Positions 6,658-14,061 of a stretch of 14,061 nucleotides of DNA are shown here, one piece after another. How positions within the stretch are numbered: position 1 is the stretch's first letter; every line of letters begins with the position of its first letter. Origin of the DNA: Pavlovales sp. CCMP2436. Its lineage: Eukaryota; Haptophyta; Pavlovophyceae; Pavlovales. Location: assembly GCA_026770615.1 (NCBI GenBank), contig MU631818.1:1145-15205 (forward strand). The letters run 5' to 3'. The position numbers and the translations under genes were made by a program. The notes under the pieces are model-generated. The model made no database searches. It saw only the letters and a program-made list of their open reading frames with translations, and had not been told where the DNA came from.

Positions 6658-8627
6658 ATGGTCGATACCTTGAGGCAATTTTGTGTGATAGCGGACAAAC
6701 AACAAGAGGTTCTGCCTTACCACCCAGGAGCGGTCTTAAATAATGACGAACAGGACGACGAGACCACTCTTCAACTGGCACGGAACCCGTATCGACCCAG
6801 AATAGCATCCCTTAGAATGATGACCATCCCGCAATTAGAACTCTACACTAGCGAACTCAGAAAACGCATGGCGATACGCTACGCCAAGTGCGAAGCAGCT
6901 CAAAAAGGAGCCAACAAAGCAGCGGATGACAGAACTCAAGATGCAATCAACACAGGCCTATTTCTAGCTGCCACCAACAATGCGAGAAAGCTCCTCTACC
7001 CTCGATCCCTGCAGCAAGGGGTACCCACATGGTAATACACCCGACAACAAATAAAGTCACAACAAAGCCAAAAGAAGTTTCAGTTTAGCTGCAGACTACA
7101 CTCGAACACTACTAGGCAAAATCCCTCCCCTCCCGCCTACGGGCAAAGCATGGCAAGATCTAAGTGAATGGACTGACCTGACTAAACGCTGGACAGATGA
7201 AGAGACAACAAATGTCCAAGCACTTGCTACTCCAAACGATCTCGTCCGCCTAGTCGTTGCCGGCAAGGCACGCAGCGCTCCGGGACTGATGGTGTACAAT
7301 ACCTAACCCTAAAACTGCTGTTACAAGCCGATAATATTGAAAACCACATTGGTGAATTACACACTCTCCTAACAAACGTCCTCAACACTACGCTTAGAGA
7401 AACGACTCTACCGCCCTAACTGGGTACATCAGAAATCGTCTACTTCTACAAGGTGAACCCATAAAACTTTCAAATTACAGAGGCCTCGCACTCCAAAGCG
7501 TCACCTACAAATTACCCGCAGCCTTCATGGCGGGACAGCTACTAGGCGCCGCAGGCAGAATGCAGCTCCTATCTGAATAACAGCTTGCGGCCAGAAAAAA
7601 TGGCAGAGCAGCAGACCACGTAGCAGTGATGGCTGCAGCCATAGCTGAAGAACTGGCAGCAGGACGAGAATTACACATCATCACTTACGACATCCAAAAG
7701 GCATTCGACGCAGTCCCACGATACGCCCTATGGGAGGCAATGGAACGTCACGGTTACCCACCCGAGACGGTGCGACGCGTTCGCATGCTCCAGACATGCA
7801 CGGGGGCATATGTGCGAACAGACTACGGCAGATCAAAGCACCCGGTCCTCACTTCCATGTGGTGAAAGCAAGGCTGCCCGCTCAGCCCGATCACCTATTG
7901 CTTATTTATGAACATGCTTCACCGCCAGCTGGAAAAGCAGCCAGGTGGCTACCAACCGACTCCACCGCCAGGCCACACTCACAGAAAGCCGTGCAACCCT
8001 CTTAAATACCATGCATACATGGACGATTTAGCACTCTTTGCAGAATATTCATGCACTGCACAGGTCATGAAGGAATAGCAGACCGCTTCCTTGCGGCCTA
8101 CACCATGGAGTTCAACGCCAAGAAGTGCTATCACACCTCAATACTACCTAAGTTGCCAGAGCACTGGGGACCCAAACCACCAGTTCAGTGATGATCAAGG
8201 AAACCCCACCCAGAAAGCCTGCATCTGCCTATCATCACGGGATACAAACTCCCCACACATAGAGGTGCCCTAGACGCCAAAGGACAAAAATTTCGAATAC
8301 CTGGGACACCTCCTAACCACCAACGGCAAGTGGCAGGCCCAGGAACGTAAACTCCTGCTTAAGATAGCACAGGCCATGGGAAAGGTGCACCTTGCCTCGA
8401 GCAAAGGGGCATGCCACACCCTCTGGGTAGCCAAGCTGTCCCACCATGACGTAGCGTCAATACTATCAAACTATATGGGAGCATCAGACTTATCTGATAA
8501 TTCCCTGTCCACGATGCTTACAGCAATAGTAGAGGCCACGTGCCTTCGCTGCACAATAGGGCCCCATGTAGCAAGAGATAGCCTGTGCGGCCCCCGGAAA
8601 AGTACACCAAACACATGGTCAGATTGA
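6658..8627 (+). pseudogene. Reverse transcriptase region of the LINE, frame-broken
   Basis: Readable pieces: frame 1 6658-7035 (N-terminal helical region); frame 2 7094-7285, ending ARSAPG; frame 1 7288-7419, starting DGVQYL (together the usual APG.DG motif); frame 0 7452-8078 with NYRGLALQS, motif A YDIQKAFDAV (7686-7715), motif B QGCPLSP (7869-7889) and motif C YMDD (8016-8027); frame 2 8063-8191 with motif D-like MEFNAKKC; frame 0 8286-8627 with motif E-like FEYLGHLL. Stops interrupt at 7578-7580 (TAA) and 7863-7865 (TGA, just before motif B), and at least four frameshifts separate the pieces. The catalytic aspartates (7689-7691, 8022-8027) are intact, but no full enzyme can be made. Confidence 0.9.
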
Positions 8628-10076
8628 TACTCGGATCATACCGCCACAATGCCGAGTGGGCAGCAGAATTTCCGGCGATGGCCACCACTACAATTACCAT
8701 TGACGGAAAGTCCGAAATAATGGGCCTCACCTACCCTCTATGCAAAGCACTCAACTCACAAGACACAAAGCATCACTTTAACCACGAGTGCTCGTCAACG
8801 GAAAAGCACCGCCACGACCTCCACCGCTCCCTCTGCAAGGAACTGTCCCCGCGCCTGGGACCCGCCAAATCAAAATCAATGGCGGCACACATGATATCTC
8901 GGCCGGACTACTTCACCGGAAGGGTAGGATTAAGTGTCAAAGAAGAGCTCAGAAAGAAGGACGTCGACACCGGTGACGCACCCAAGCCCGGCGACTTACA
9001 CTACACTCTCCTACGCCATAGCCTCAGAATGCACAAATCACGCGAAGCGGCAATCGAAGCATCAGCGGCGTCAACCAAGGACAATATATCTCTGTACGAC
9101 GCGTATAAGTTTAAGGTAGCCATGTGGGCCGCCCAGACAGCTGAGCGGGCAGCAAGGAAACTGAATCAAAACACAGCACCAGCGGCCATACCACTCTATA
9201 CAATACGAGCCCATACCCCCAACGGACAGCATCGCTCAAAACAAGGAACCATCAGCCTTACCTCCTATGCAGTATGAGCCCATACCCCCAACAGACAGCA
9301 TCGCCCAAAACCAAGCTCCAGCGGCCATATCACCTATGCAGTATGGGCACATCCCCCTAACGGACAGCATCGCCCAAATCGAGGCACCAGCGGCTATACC
9401 ATTTCTGCGGTATGAGCCTATACCTCCAACGGACAGCATCGCTCAGTATGAGCCCATATTCCCAACGGCCATACCACCTATACAGCAAGAGCCCATACCC
9501 TCGACGGACACCAGTGCACTGACCACCCCTGCCAAACGAAGATGCCTGATGCGCAACCAACCTACGAATAATGAAGATTCATTAACAGGTGTAAACCCGA
9601 CCATACCCTCCATGCAGCCGAAGCCCACCCTCAGGCCCAGCCGAGGCCAGCAACGCTTACGCACATCGAACGTGGGAAAATGCAACCAGAGACCGTCTCG
9701 AACCAAAACCTCATTACTACCAGGAGTAGCCAGTCCCACCGAACCCGAAACAGGACCAGCCAGTCCCGCCATAAACCACGAATCTGCAGCAGGCCCGTCA
9801 CGCATGCACGCACTGATCCGTGATAAGTCCTTCATATTCATGCACCACTCACGCACACTGCGCTCAGCAACCAAACGGGCCCTTGAAACCGGCCAGTCAC
9901 CCACGCTGTCACACCACTCGGGCGACAAAAAAAACCTAAAACCAAACATGAGCCAGCAAGCTCAAAGTCTTCAAAACGCAAACATGAGCCAGCAAGCCCG
10001 CCACACCCCGCATCCAAAGTCCTGCGCCCGAGGCCCACCCCCGTCAAGGGGTGGGATAGAATGGGCCAGCAAATAA
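8585..10076 (+). pseudogene. LINE C-terminal region: damaged zinc knuckle plus repeat-rich tail
   Basis: Frame 2 is open 8585-9277 and frame 0 is open 9267-10076. The first holds a LINE-type Cys/His motif, PLCKA..DTKHHFNHEC (8735-8791). The first Cys of the usual CPLC is Tyr here (TAC 8732-8734). The second frame carries YEPIPPTDSIAQ repeats and then a basic Ser/Pro/Gln-rich tail with two copies of MSQQA near the end. One extra base in the first minisatellite unit (about 9192-9203) explains the frame switch, so this was probably one continuous ORF of about 490 codons. It is far less damaged than the RT part. Confidence 0.75.
9204..9515 (+). repeat. 69-bp coding minisatellite in the LINE C-terminus
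   Basis: Unit starts (codon for Y of YEPIPPTDSIAQ) are at 9204, 9273, 9342 and 9411, each 69 bp apart, then a 36-bp-shortened unit at 9447 and a degenerate one near 9483. All spacings are multiples of three. The peptide unit is about 23 residues, with xxAPAAIPPM linking the YEPIPPTDSIAQ cores. Confidence 0.9.
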
Positions 10077-10093
10077 GCCGCGTATATTTGTGG

Positions 10094-10113
10094 TTTTTGC
10101 CCCCGGGCAAAAA
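10094..10113. terminator. Hairpin just after the LINE stop codon
   Basis: A 9-bp perfect stem (TTTTTGCCC 10094-10102, GGGCAAAAA 10105-10113) closes on a CC loop, 17 bases after the TAA at 10074-10076. LINE 3' ends often carry a stem-loop recognised by their RT, so this may be the element's 3' recognition hairpin. A bacterial-type terminator is not implied. Confidence 0.4.
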
Positions 10114-11060
10114 TCTGAACATATGCGAGCCAGGCTAGCGAGGAAGCAATGTTTGGGATGCGCGAAGGTGGGCCGCACTCGCAGACGGTACTGCATAGAC
10201 GACGCGAGGGAGAGCAGTGGAAGTCGGTCAGCGCGCCAGTCGAGAGTCGTCAGTCGTCGATCGTCGTGTGGCTGAATTGATCAGCGGTGGGGACGGTATC
10301 CGTGTGCTCGGGGTGGTTCCCTGGATCTGAGTGTTTTTCAACACTTAAATCCAGTGAAATCCTCCCGGGGACGGACGTTTAACTAGAAACTTACATACAG
10401 TGGAGCACGCTGTAGAGCCCATGGCTGCCACTCCGAAGTTTTAAATTCCCTTTTCTCAAAAGAGGCTGCGCAAAGGGGGCTACGCTGCAAGCAGCTATGC
10501 CTCACAAAACTACTGATTTCAGCGTCATTTTCGCTGGCACACAGACGCTACGTACGTTTGCACTGTTCGCTGAGTTTCGCCGCTGAGTTCCAGCCGCTGC
10601 CGCCCGCCACTTTGGCAGCCCGCCGTTACAGCATGTGGTGCGTGCAAGCGCCATGGTGCGTATTTATAGCGAGCGCCGCTGCGCAGTCTAGCCCACTGCA
10701 CGGCGTGCAAGCGCACGTGCGCGTGCACGCGCCTATGTACTGCGATACAACATAACGACTGCTAGCTGGAGAAATACGTGTGTCCAATCCTGTTGAGTTG
10801 CTCGCCGCAGTCGAAGAAAAAAATTGAGTATTTCCCCCAGATTTCGCTAATCCATGCAAAATGGAGCTCCTACCCCCCCTTTTTTTTTGCCTGCACGGCA
10901 AATTTTTTGGTTGGGTCACCCCCCTACTCTTAAGATCGGTGAAAATGTTAGTTGCCCCACTCCCAACCTACAAACGAACCAGGGAGGGGGGGGGGAGGTT
11001 ACAAAATGATGAATGTGGATCATGCGGACTTGGGGCTGGTGAACAAGGTTTTTACTATGT
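10114..11060. other. Non-coding interval with hairpins and homopolymer tracts
   Basis: No ORF here has coding character. A strong hairpin lies at 10321-10354 (listed separately). A TATA-like TATTTATA is at about 10660. C7T9 at 10874-10888 runs into a small TTTGCC/GGCAAA stem (10886-10902). A G10 tract begins near 10987. No gene or structured RNA is supported. Confidence 0.5.
10321..10354. other. 34-bp stem-loop
   Basis: 15-base arms (10321-10335 and 10340-10354) pair with 13 Watson-Crick pairs, one G-T pair and one mismatch around a TTTC loop (CTGGAT..AGTGTT / AACACT..ATCCAG). Function unknown. Confidence 0.6.
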
Positions 11061-11360
11061 TTAAACTGATTGTGCTATTTTTGAACTGATTGCGCTATAT
11101 TTAAGAATCCAGTTTGTGAGCCAAATCGGGGTACAAAGAAGAAAAGCTGAAATTATGGACGGGGGGGTGGGGGTTTCGTTAAATTTGCAGATTTTCGCTT
11201 TTGGTTACTGTATTTATAAACTGAGTGTTAACAAACTGATTTTGATTTTTACATATGGTTATTTATGAACTGAGTGTTTCCAAATTGGTTTGGGTTTTTA
11301 CCTATGGCTTTTGGTTATTTGAGATCTGAGTGTTTCCAAACTGGATTGAATTTTACCTTC
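11061..11360. repeat. AT-rich degenerate tandem repeats
   Basis: Two 20-bp units (TTAAACTGATTGTGCTATTT, 11061-11080, and its variant 11081-11100) are followed by a longer family with CTGAGTGTT cores at 11221, 11270 and 11326 (49- and 56-bp spacing). Each core is followed by CAAAnTG and a T-rich stretch. The shared AACTGA words suggest one origin. Confidence 0.65.
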
Positions 11361-11390
11361 TCTACACAGGAAATGAAGTTTTTGTACCGG

Positions 11391-11412
11391 CGCCGCCGCC
11401 GCCGCCGCCGCG
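11391..11412. repeat. (CGC)7 trinucleotide microsatellite
   Basis: Seven perfect CGC triplets plus one G, isolated in AT-rich DNA. Confidence 0.9.
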
Positions 11413-11970
11413 AATTAAAGGTATAAAATTAAAATGACGTGCGCTAATGCGCAGCTCGCCTCACCGCCGGGGGCGGTAATCTCCAACCCCTGGTCTAGTC
11501 CCAGGCGGCGGGGTGACTATATCATCCTCCACTTGTCTTATGAAAACTCTCTCCTCATCTAAGGTGGTTGCGGTTGTTGGCCTGGGATAAGTGGTTTGGT
11601 TCCTAAGTAGTGTGAGCCGATGTTGCTGTGTGTCACGCGGATGGGCGTGGGTCCGAGGTCTGGTTGTCTGGGTGTGTTTATCAGATGACTAGTGAATGTT
11701 GTCGAAGCCTGCGTGTCCCTGGTCTTGGTGCTGCTGGTGACGCCCATTGGACGCTTTAAAGTTGTTTTGGTAGTGGATGGGCTGGGTGAGGTGAGTTGGG
11801 GTCTGGGCCTGCCATATGAATAAATAAGGTTGGGATCACGTCTATTCCCACTTGCTAGTGAGTGGCTATTGCTATGTCAATCACCAGGATAAAGGGCTAT
11901 ACCTGTCACGGACGCTTCATCTACTCCATCACCCACCGCGCCTCCGCGCGGTTGCTCGCGCCATGCGCGC
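11413..11970. other. Non-coding interval
   Basis: Only short ORFs (62 aa minus, 11747-11559) without motifs. A CCGCCGGGGGCGG patch and GGTCTAGTCCC near 11490 were checked as a possible Pol III promoter or tRNA-like fold and not accepted. Nothing else is supported. Confidence 0.45.
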
Positions 11971-12740
11971 ACGAACGAGTTCATAGTATTCCAAACCCAA
12001 ACCCGCCATCAAGTGGACTCGCTCGCGCTCGACGTCTCAGCTCCTTTGGCTCCTTCTTCAACCAGTCCTTCCAACGCCCCCCCCCGCGCTGCAGCCCTGC
12101 AGCCCGTGCCCCGCACGCGCGAACGAGTTCACGGCATTCAAAACCCCATCGCTTCCCAGCGACACGCCGACGGTGAGACCACCAGTGAACTCGCTCGCTC
12201 GCGCTCGGCCGGATGGCCTCACGTTGCCTGGTTCGGCTCCTTCGGCTCCTTCTTCAACTAGTCCTTCCACCGTGCCCCCGCGCGGTGGCCCGCGCCCTGC
12301 ACGCGCGAACGAGTTCACGGCATTCAAAACATCGCTTCCCAGCGATACGCCGACGGTGGGGTCACCAATGAACTCGCTCGCTCGCGCACTGCCGGGCGGC
12401 CTCGCGTTGCGCAGCGACGTCTGTGCTCCGCTCTCGGCTTCCTCCGCATCTTTCATTTCTACCGCATCGGCCCCCTCCAGCGCGCCGGCGTTCCGCACCC
12501 CGCTGCGCAGCTCGTGCTTTGCACGCGCGAACAAGTTCACGGCATTCAAAACTCCGTCGCATCCCAGCGACACGCCGACGGTGAGACCACCAATGAACTC
12601 GTTCGTTCGCGCACTGCCGGGCGGCCTCGCGTTGTCGGACGACAGGTCGACCCCTTCGGCTCTCTCTCCAACTCCTTCGGCTTCCTCTTCAACCAGTCCT
12701 TGCACCGCACCCCCGCGCTGCGGTCCGCGCCCCGGCTCTT
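11971..12740. repeat. Diverged 186-222 bp direct repeats
   Basis: The block GCGAACGAGTTCACGGCATT...ACGCCGACGGTG...AACTCGCTCGCT begins at 12119, 12305 and 12527 (offsets 186 and 222), with a more diverged copy at about 11971. The best copies share about 105 bp, with a 3-bp deletion in the second. All three main offsets and indels are multiples of three, and frames stay open on both strands (plus 12173-12742; minus 12705-12058). Substitutions fall about equally on all three codon positions in either frame, and the minus frame lacks an early ATG, so translation is not demonstrated. Confidence 0.8.
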
Positions 12741-12891
12741 AGAAAGCCCCGCAGGGCCCCCGGAGGGCCGCCGGAGGCGCATTCGCAAGAAATTTTTTAG
12801 GCCTTTTTAAAGCCTTTTTTGGCAGTTAAATACTTAGCTCTTAACAGTACTAATCCATACTATAACTAAAAGTAGCGGCGCCGCGCGGCCG
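12741..12891. promoter_or_regulatory. AT-rich upstream region of the zinc-motif gene
   Basis: GC-rich repeat DNA changes to an AT-rich 100-bp stretch with AGGCCTTTTTAAAGCCTTTTTT (a near-duplicated AGGCCTTTTT/AAGCCTTTTT) and TAGCTCTTAACAGTACTAAT before the ATG at 12892. An in-frame TAG at 12835 bounds the ORF upstream. It is a candidate promoter/5' UTR; no specific factor site is recognised. Confidence 0.35.
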
Positions 12892-13488
12892 ATGCCTGCC
12901 GTCGGTAACAAGACGTGCATATGTGGCAAGACCGTCCAGGCGAAGGGCTACCTGCGCCACCTTGGCCGGTGCGATAAGGTCAAGGCCGCGCAGTCGCGGA
13001 CCCAGGGCACGATCTTTGCAGCGCGCGTCGAGGATGTCGACGCCATCGAGGATGCCGACGACATGGACGACGAGGACATGGACGACGAGGACATGGACGA
13101 GGATGGACTGCTCGCAAAGCGTGCCCGCCCGGCCGCGCAGCCGATCGGCGGGCTGGGCGCCATCGTACCCGGGGCGTGCACCACGCCCGCGCACAGCTGC
13201 ACGCCGCTCTCGGCTTCGGGCGGGTTCGGCGGGCAGGGCGGGGTCAGCGGGGTGCGCAGCACGACGCCCGCCACACACGGCTACTTGTCGCGCATGCCGG
13301 CTGCGGGCGGGCTGGGCGGGCAGGGCGGGGTACGCCCCGCGCCCGCGCACGGCTGCACGCCGCTCTCGGCTGCGGGCGGGTTCGGCGGGCAGGGCGGGGT
13401 CAGCGGGGCGCTCAGCACGACGCCCGTCACACACGGCCACTTGCCGCTCAGCACGCTGAGGTGCCGCTCGCGCTCCCCTCCGACCTGA
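12892..13488 (+). CDS. Unrecognised protein with CxC..H..C zinc motif, acidic tract and Gly-rich repeats (5' exon)
   Basis: The ATG at 12892 is the first in frame after the TAG at 12835. Residues Cys9, Cys11, His23 and Cys27 form a compact zinc-finger-like motif (CICGKTV..YLRHLGRC), as seen in many DNA-binding or transposase N-termini. Residues about 47-67 are highly acidic (repeated DDEDM), followed by a basic KRARP. Residues about 98-190 contain GG(F/L)GGQGGV repeats. A 104-bp DNA unit repeats at 13184 and 13340 (offset 156, a multiple of three), in keeping with coding. The frame stops at 13486-13488, but coding clearly resumes in another frame from about 13446, so the stop is probably spliced out. 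Confidence 0.65.
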   Translation: MPAVGNKTCICGKTVQAKGYLRHLGRCDKVKAAQSRTQGTIFAARVEDVDAIEDADDMDDEDMDDEDMDEDGLLAKRARPAAQPIGGLGAIVPGACTTPAHSCTPLSASGGFGGQGGVSGVRSTTPATHGYLSRMPAAGGLGGQGGVRPAPAHGCTPLSAAGGFGGQGGVSGALSTTPVTHGHLPLSTLRCRSRSPPT

Positions 13489-14061
13489 GAATAACCCGCG
13501 CTGAGCGCCTCCGCTTCCCCTTCGTTGAGGGGGAGACTGCGGCTGCCGAGACGGAGCGCGCCATCAACTTCGCGCTCAGTGGCGTGGCCGACATGGCGGC
13601 GCTCATCGGGCAGAACTACAAGGCGAGACGCGCCGCGCAGAACGGCCCGCGCACGCGCGTCATCACGGCGATGGAGGGGTGCCTCGACCTTCTGCAGCTG
13701 CGCGGTGATGATTCCAACGCACGAGCTTACCTGGGCGCGGCCACCGGGCACCTCCGCGTCCTCTCGAAGTGGGCGCGGAAATCTACCTCCACCGTGAACG
13801 TCCCCGGCTTCGCTGCGCACGTTGAGCATCGGGGCGGAATCACGCTGCCGGGCGACGACGTGATGAACGGCGAGCTCGAGGCGCTCGCCAGCCGTCTGCG
13901 CGCTGCAGACGCGGTGCCTCCGTATCGCGCCAAGTGGAGTGCGGCCTCGAGCTCGACCGTCATCATGGCGGACGTGTTCCGGTACCAGAAGTTCTACGAG
14001 GTCTGCCCCAACTTCCTCTACCTCTACCAGCACTGCGCGCTGAAGAGCGTGCCAGAGGCGG
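13446..14061 (+). CDS. Downstream exon of the zinc-motif gene, open to the right edge
   Basis: Frame 0 is open from before 13446 to the end of the window (205 codons from 13446) and reads as ordinary GC3-rich protein. Recognisable stretches are VPLALPSDLRITRAERLRFPF, ETERAINFALSGVADMAALI, then LRVLSKWARK and FRYQKFYEVCPNFLYLYQHC. Helical and charged, with no stop. I do not recognise the domain. Joining it to the 12892 ORF needs a frame change equal to an intron of length 2 modulo 3, or a 1-base indel. Several GT and AG dinucleotides in the Gly-rich repeats could serve. A transposase-like or other element-encoded DNA-binding protein is possible given the N-terminal zinc motif, but unproven. 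Minus-strand ORFs here are shadows. Confidence 0.6.

Larger units (their letters stand above)
6658..10113 (+). mobile_element. Degenerate, 5'-truncated non-LTR (LINE) retrotransposon
   Basis: The plus strand encodes, in order, an RT N-terminal region, the RT core motifs, a Cys/His motif and a long Ser/Pro-rich C-terminus, spread over all three frames. Base composition is clearly less GC-rich than both flanks. No apurinic endonuclease domain is seen upstream, in keeping with 5' truncation, which is usual for LINE copies. The 3' boundary is placed at the hairpin after the last stop; no poly-A tail or clear target-site duplication was found. The exact clade (L1, R1, RTE, other) cannot be set by eye. 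Confidence 0.85.

Noticed and set aside
10525..10919. ORFs of 65-97 aa on both strands
   Set aside because: Short, overlapping, no motif, cross homopolymer tracts.
11450..11530. tRNA-like or SINE Pol III promoter
   Set aside because: GGTCTAGTCCC only loosely resembles a B box; no A box at the right distance and no cloverleaf.
13281..14033. 250-aa minus ORF (and 13440-12850, 13966-13727 minus)
   Set aside because: Antisense to the plus-strand frames that carry the zinc motif, acidic tract and well-formed downstream domain.

Overview
The window looks like nuclear DNA of a GC-rich, repeat-rich single-celled eukaryote, possibly an alga or other protist. The lineage cannot be fixed from the sequence. 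The evidence is: coding stretches with strongly GC-rich third positions and no Shine-Dalgarno or operon layout; a decayed non-LTR (LINE) retrotransposon; GT..AG-like junctions where reading frames break; and abundant tandem and inverted repeats. I see no rRNA, tRNA, CRISPR array or bacterial operon.

Layout. (1) 1-1266, minus strand: a long open frame running off the left edge. It encodes a P-loop ATPase (Walker A GARGAGKS, Walker B VVIDVD) with a hydrophobic segment just upstream. It is the best-supported gene here. (2) 1560-2508: two gene pieces facing each other (plus 1726-2113, minus 2383-2072) between two identical 24-bp direct repeats built on GTTCAC hexamers. (3) 2578-3962: gene-poor repeat DNA with one small minus-strand ORF (3021-2860). 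It includes a 106-bp tandem duplication ending in a perfect 79-bp palindrome, a 171-bp duplication, and 11-bp and 35-bp repeats. (4) 4057-5602: a 202-bp tandem repeat and a large inverted pair (arms 4440-4816 and 5157-5503) whose spacer is a ~106-bp satellite. The outer tip of the arms recurs at 6529-6586. (5) 5603-6528: GC-rich DNA with only weak ORFs. (6) 6658-10113: a 5'-truncated, mutated LINE. All core reverse-transcriptase motifs can be read, but across several frames. Its 3' part (8585-10076) is much less damaged and carries a 69-bp coding minisatellite. (7) 10114-11970: AT-richer non-coding DNA with hairpins and short tandem repeats. (8) 11971-12740: diverged ~186-222 bp repeats. (9) 12892 to the right edge, plus strand: a gene with a CxC..H..C zinc motif, an acidic tract, Gly-rich repeats and an unrecognised domain that lies in another frame, probably across an intron.

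The genes do not form an evident pathway. The window reads as two host or element genes at the edges separated by about 10 kb of mobile-element debris and satellite DNA. The parts most worth a second look are the palindromic junctions, the inverted-pair element family, the unevenly decayed LINE, and the two unrecognised edge genes.
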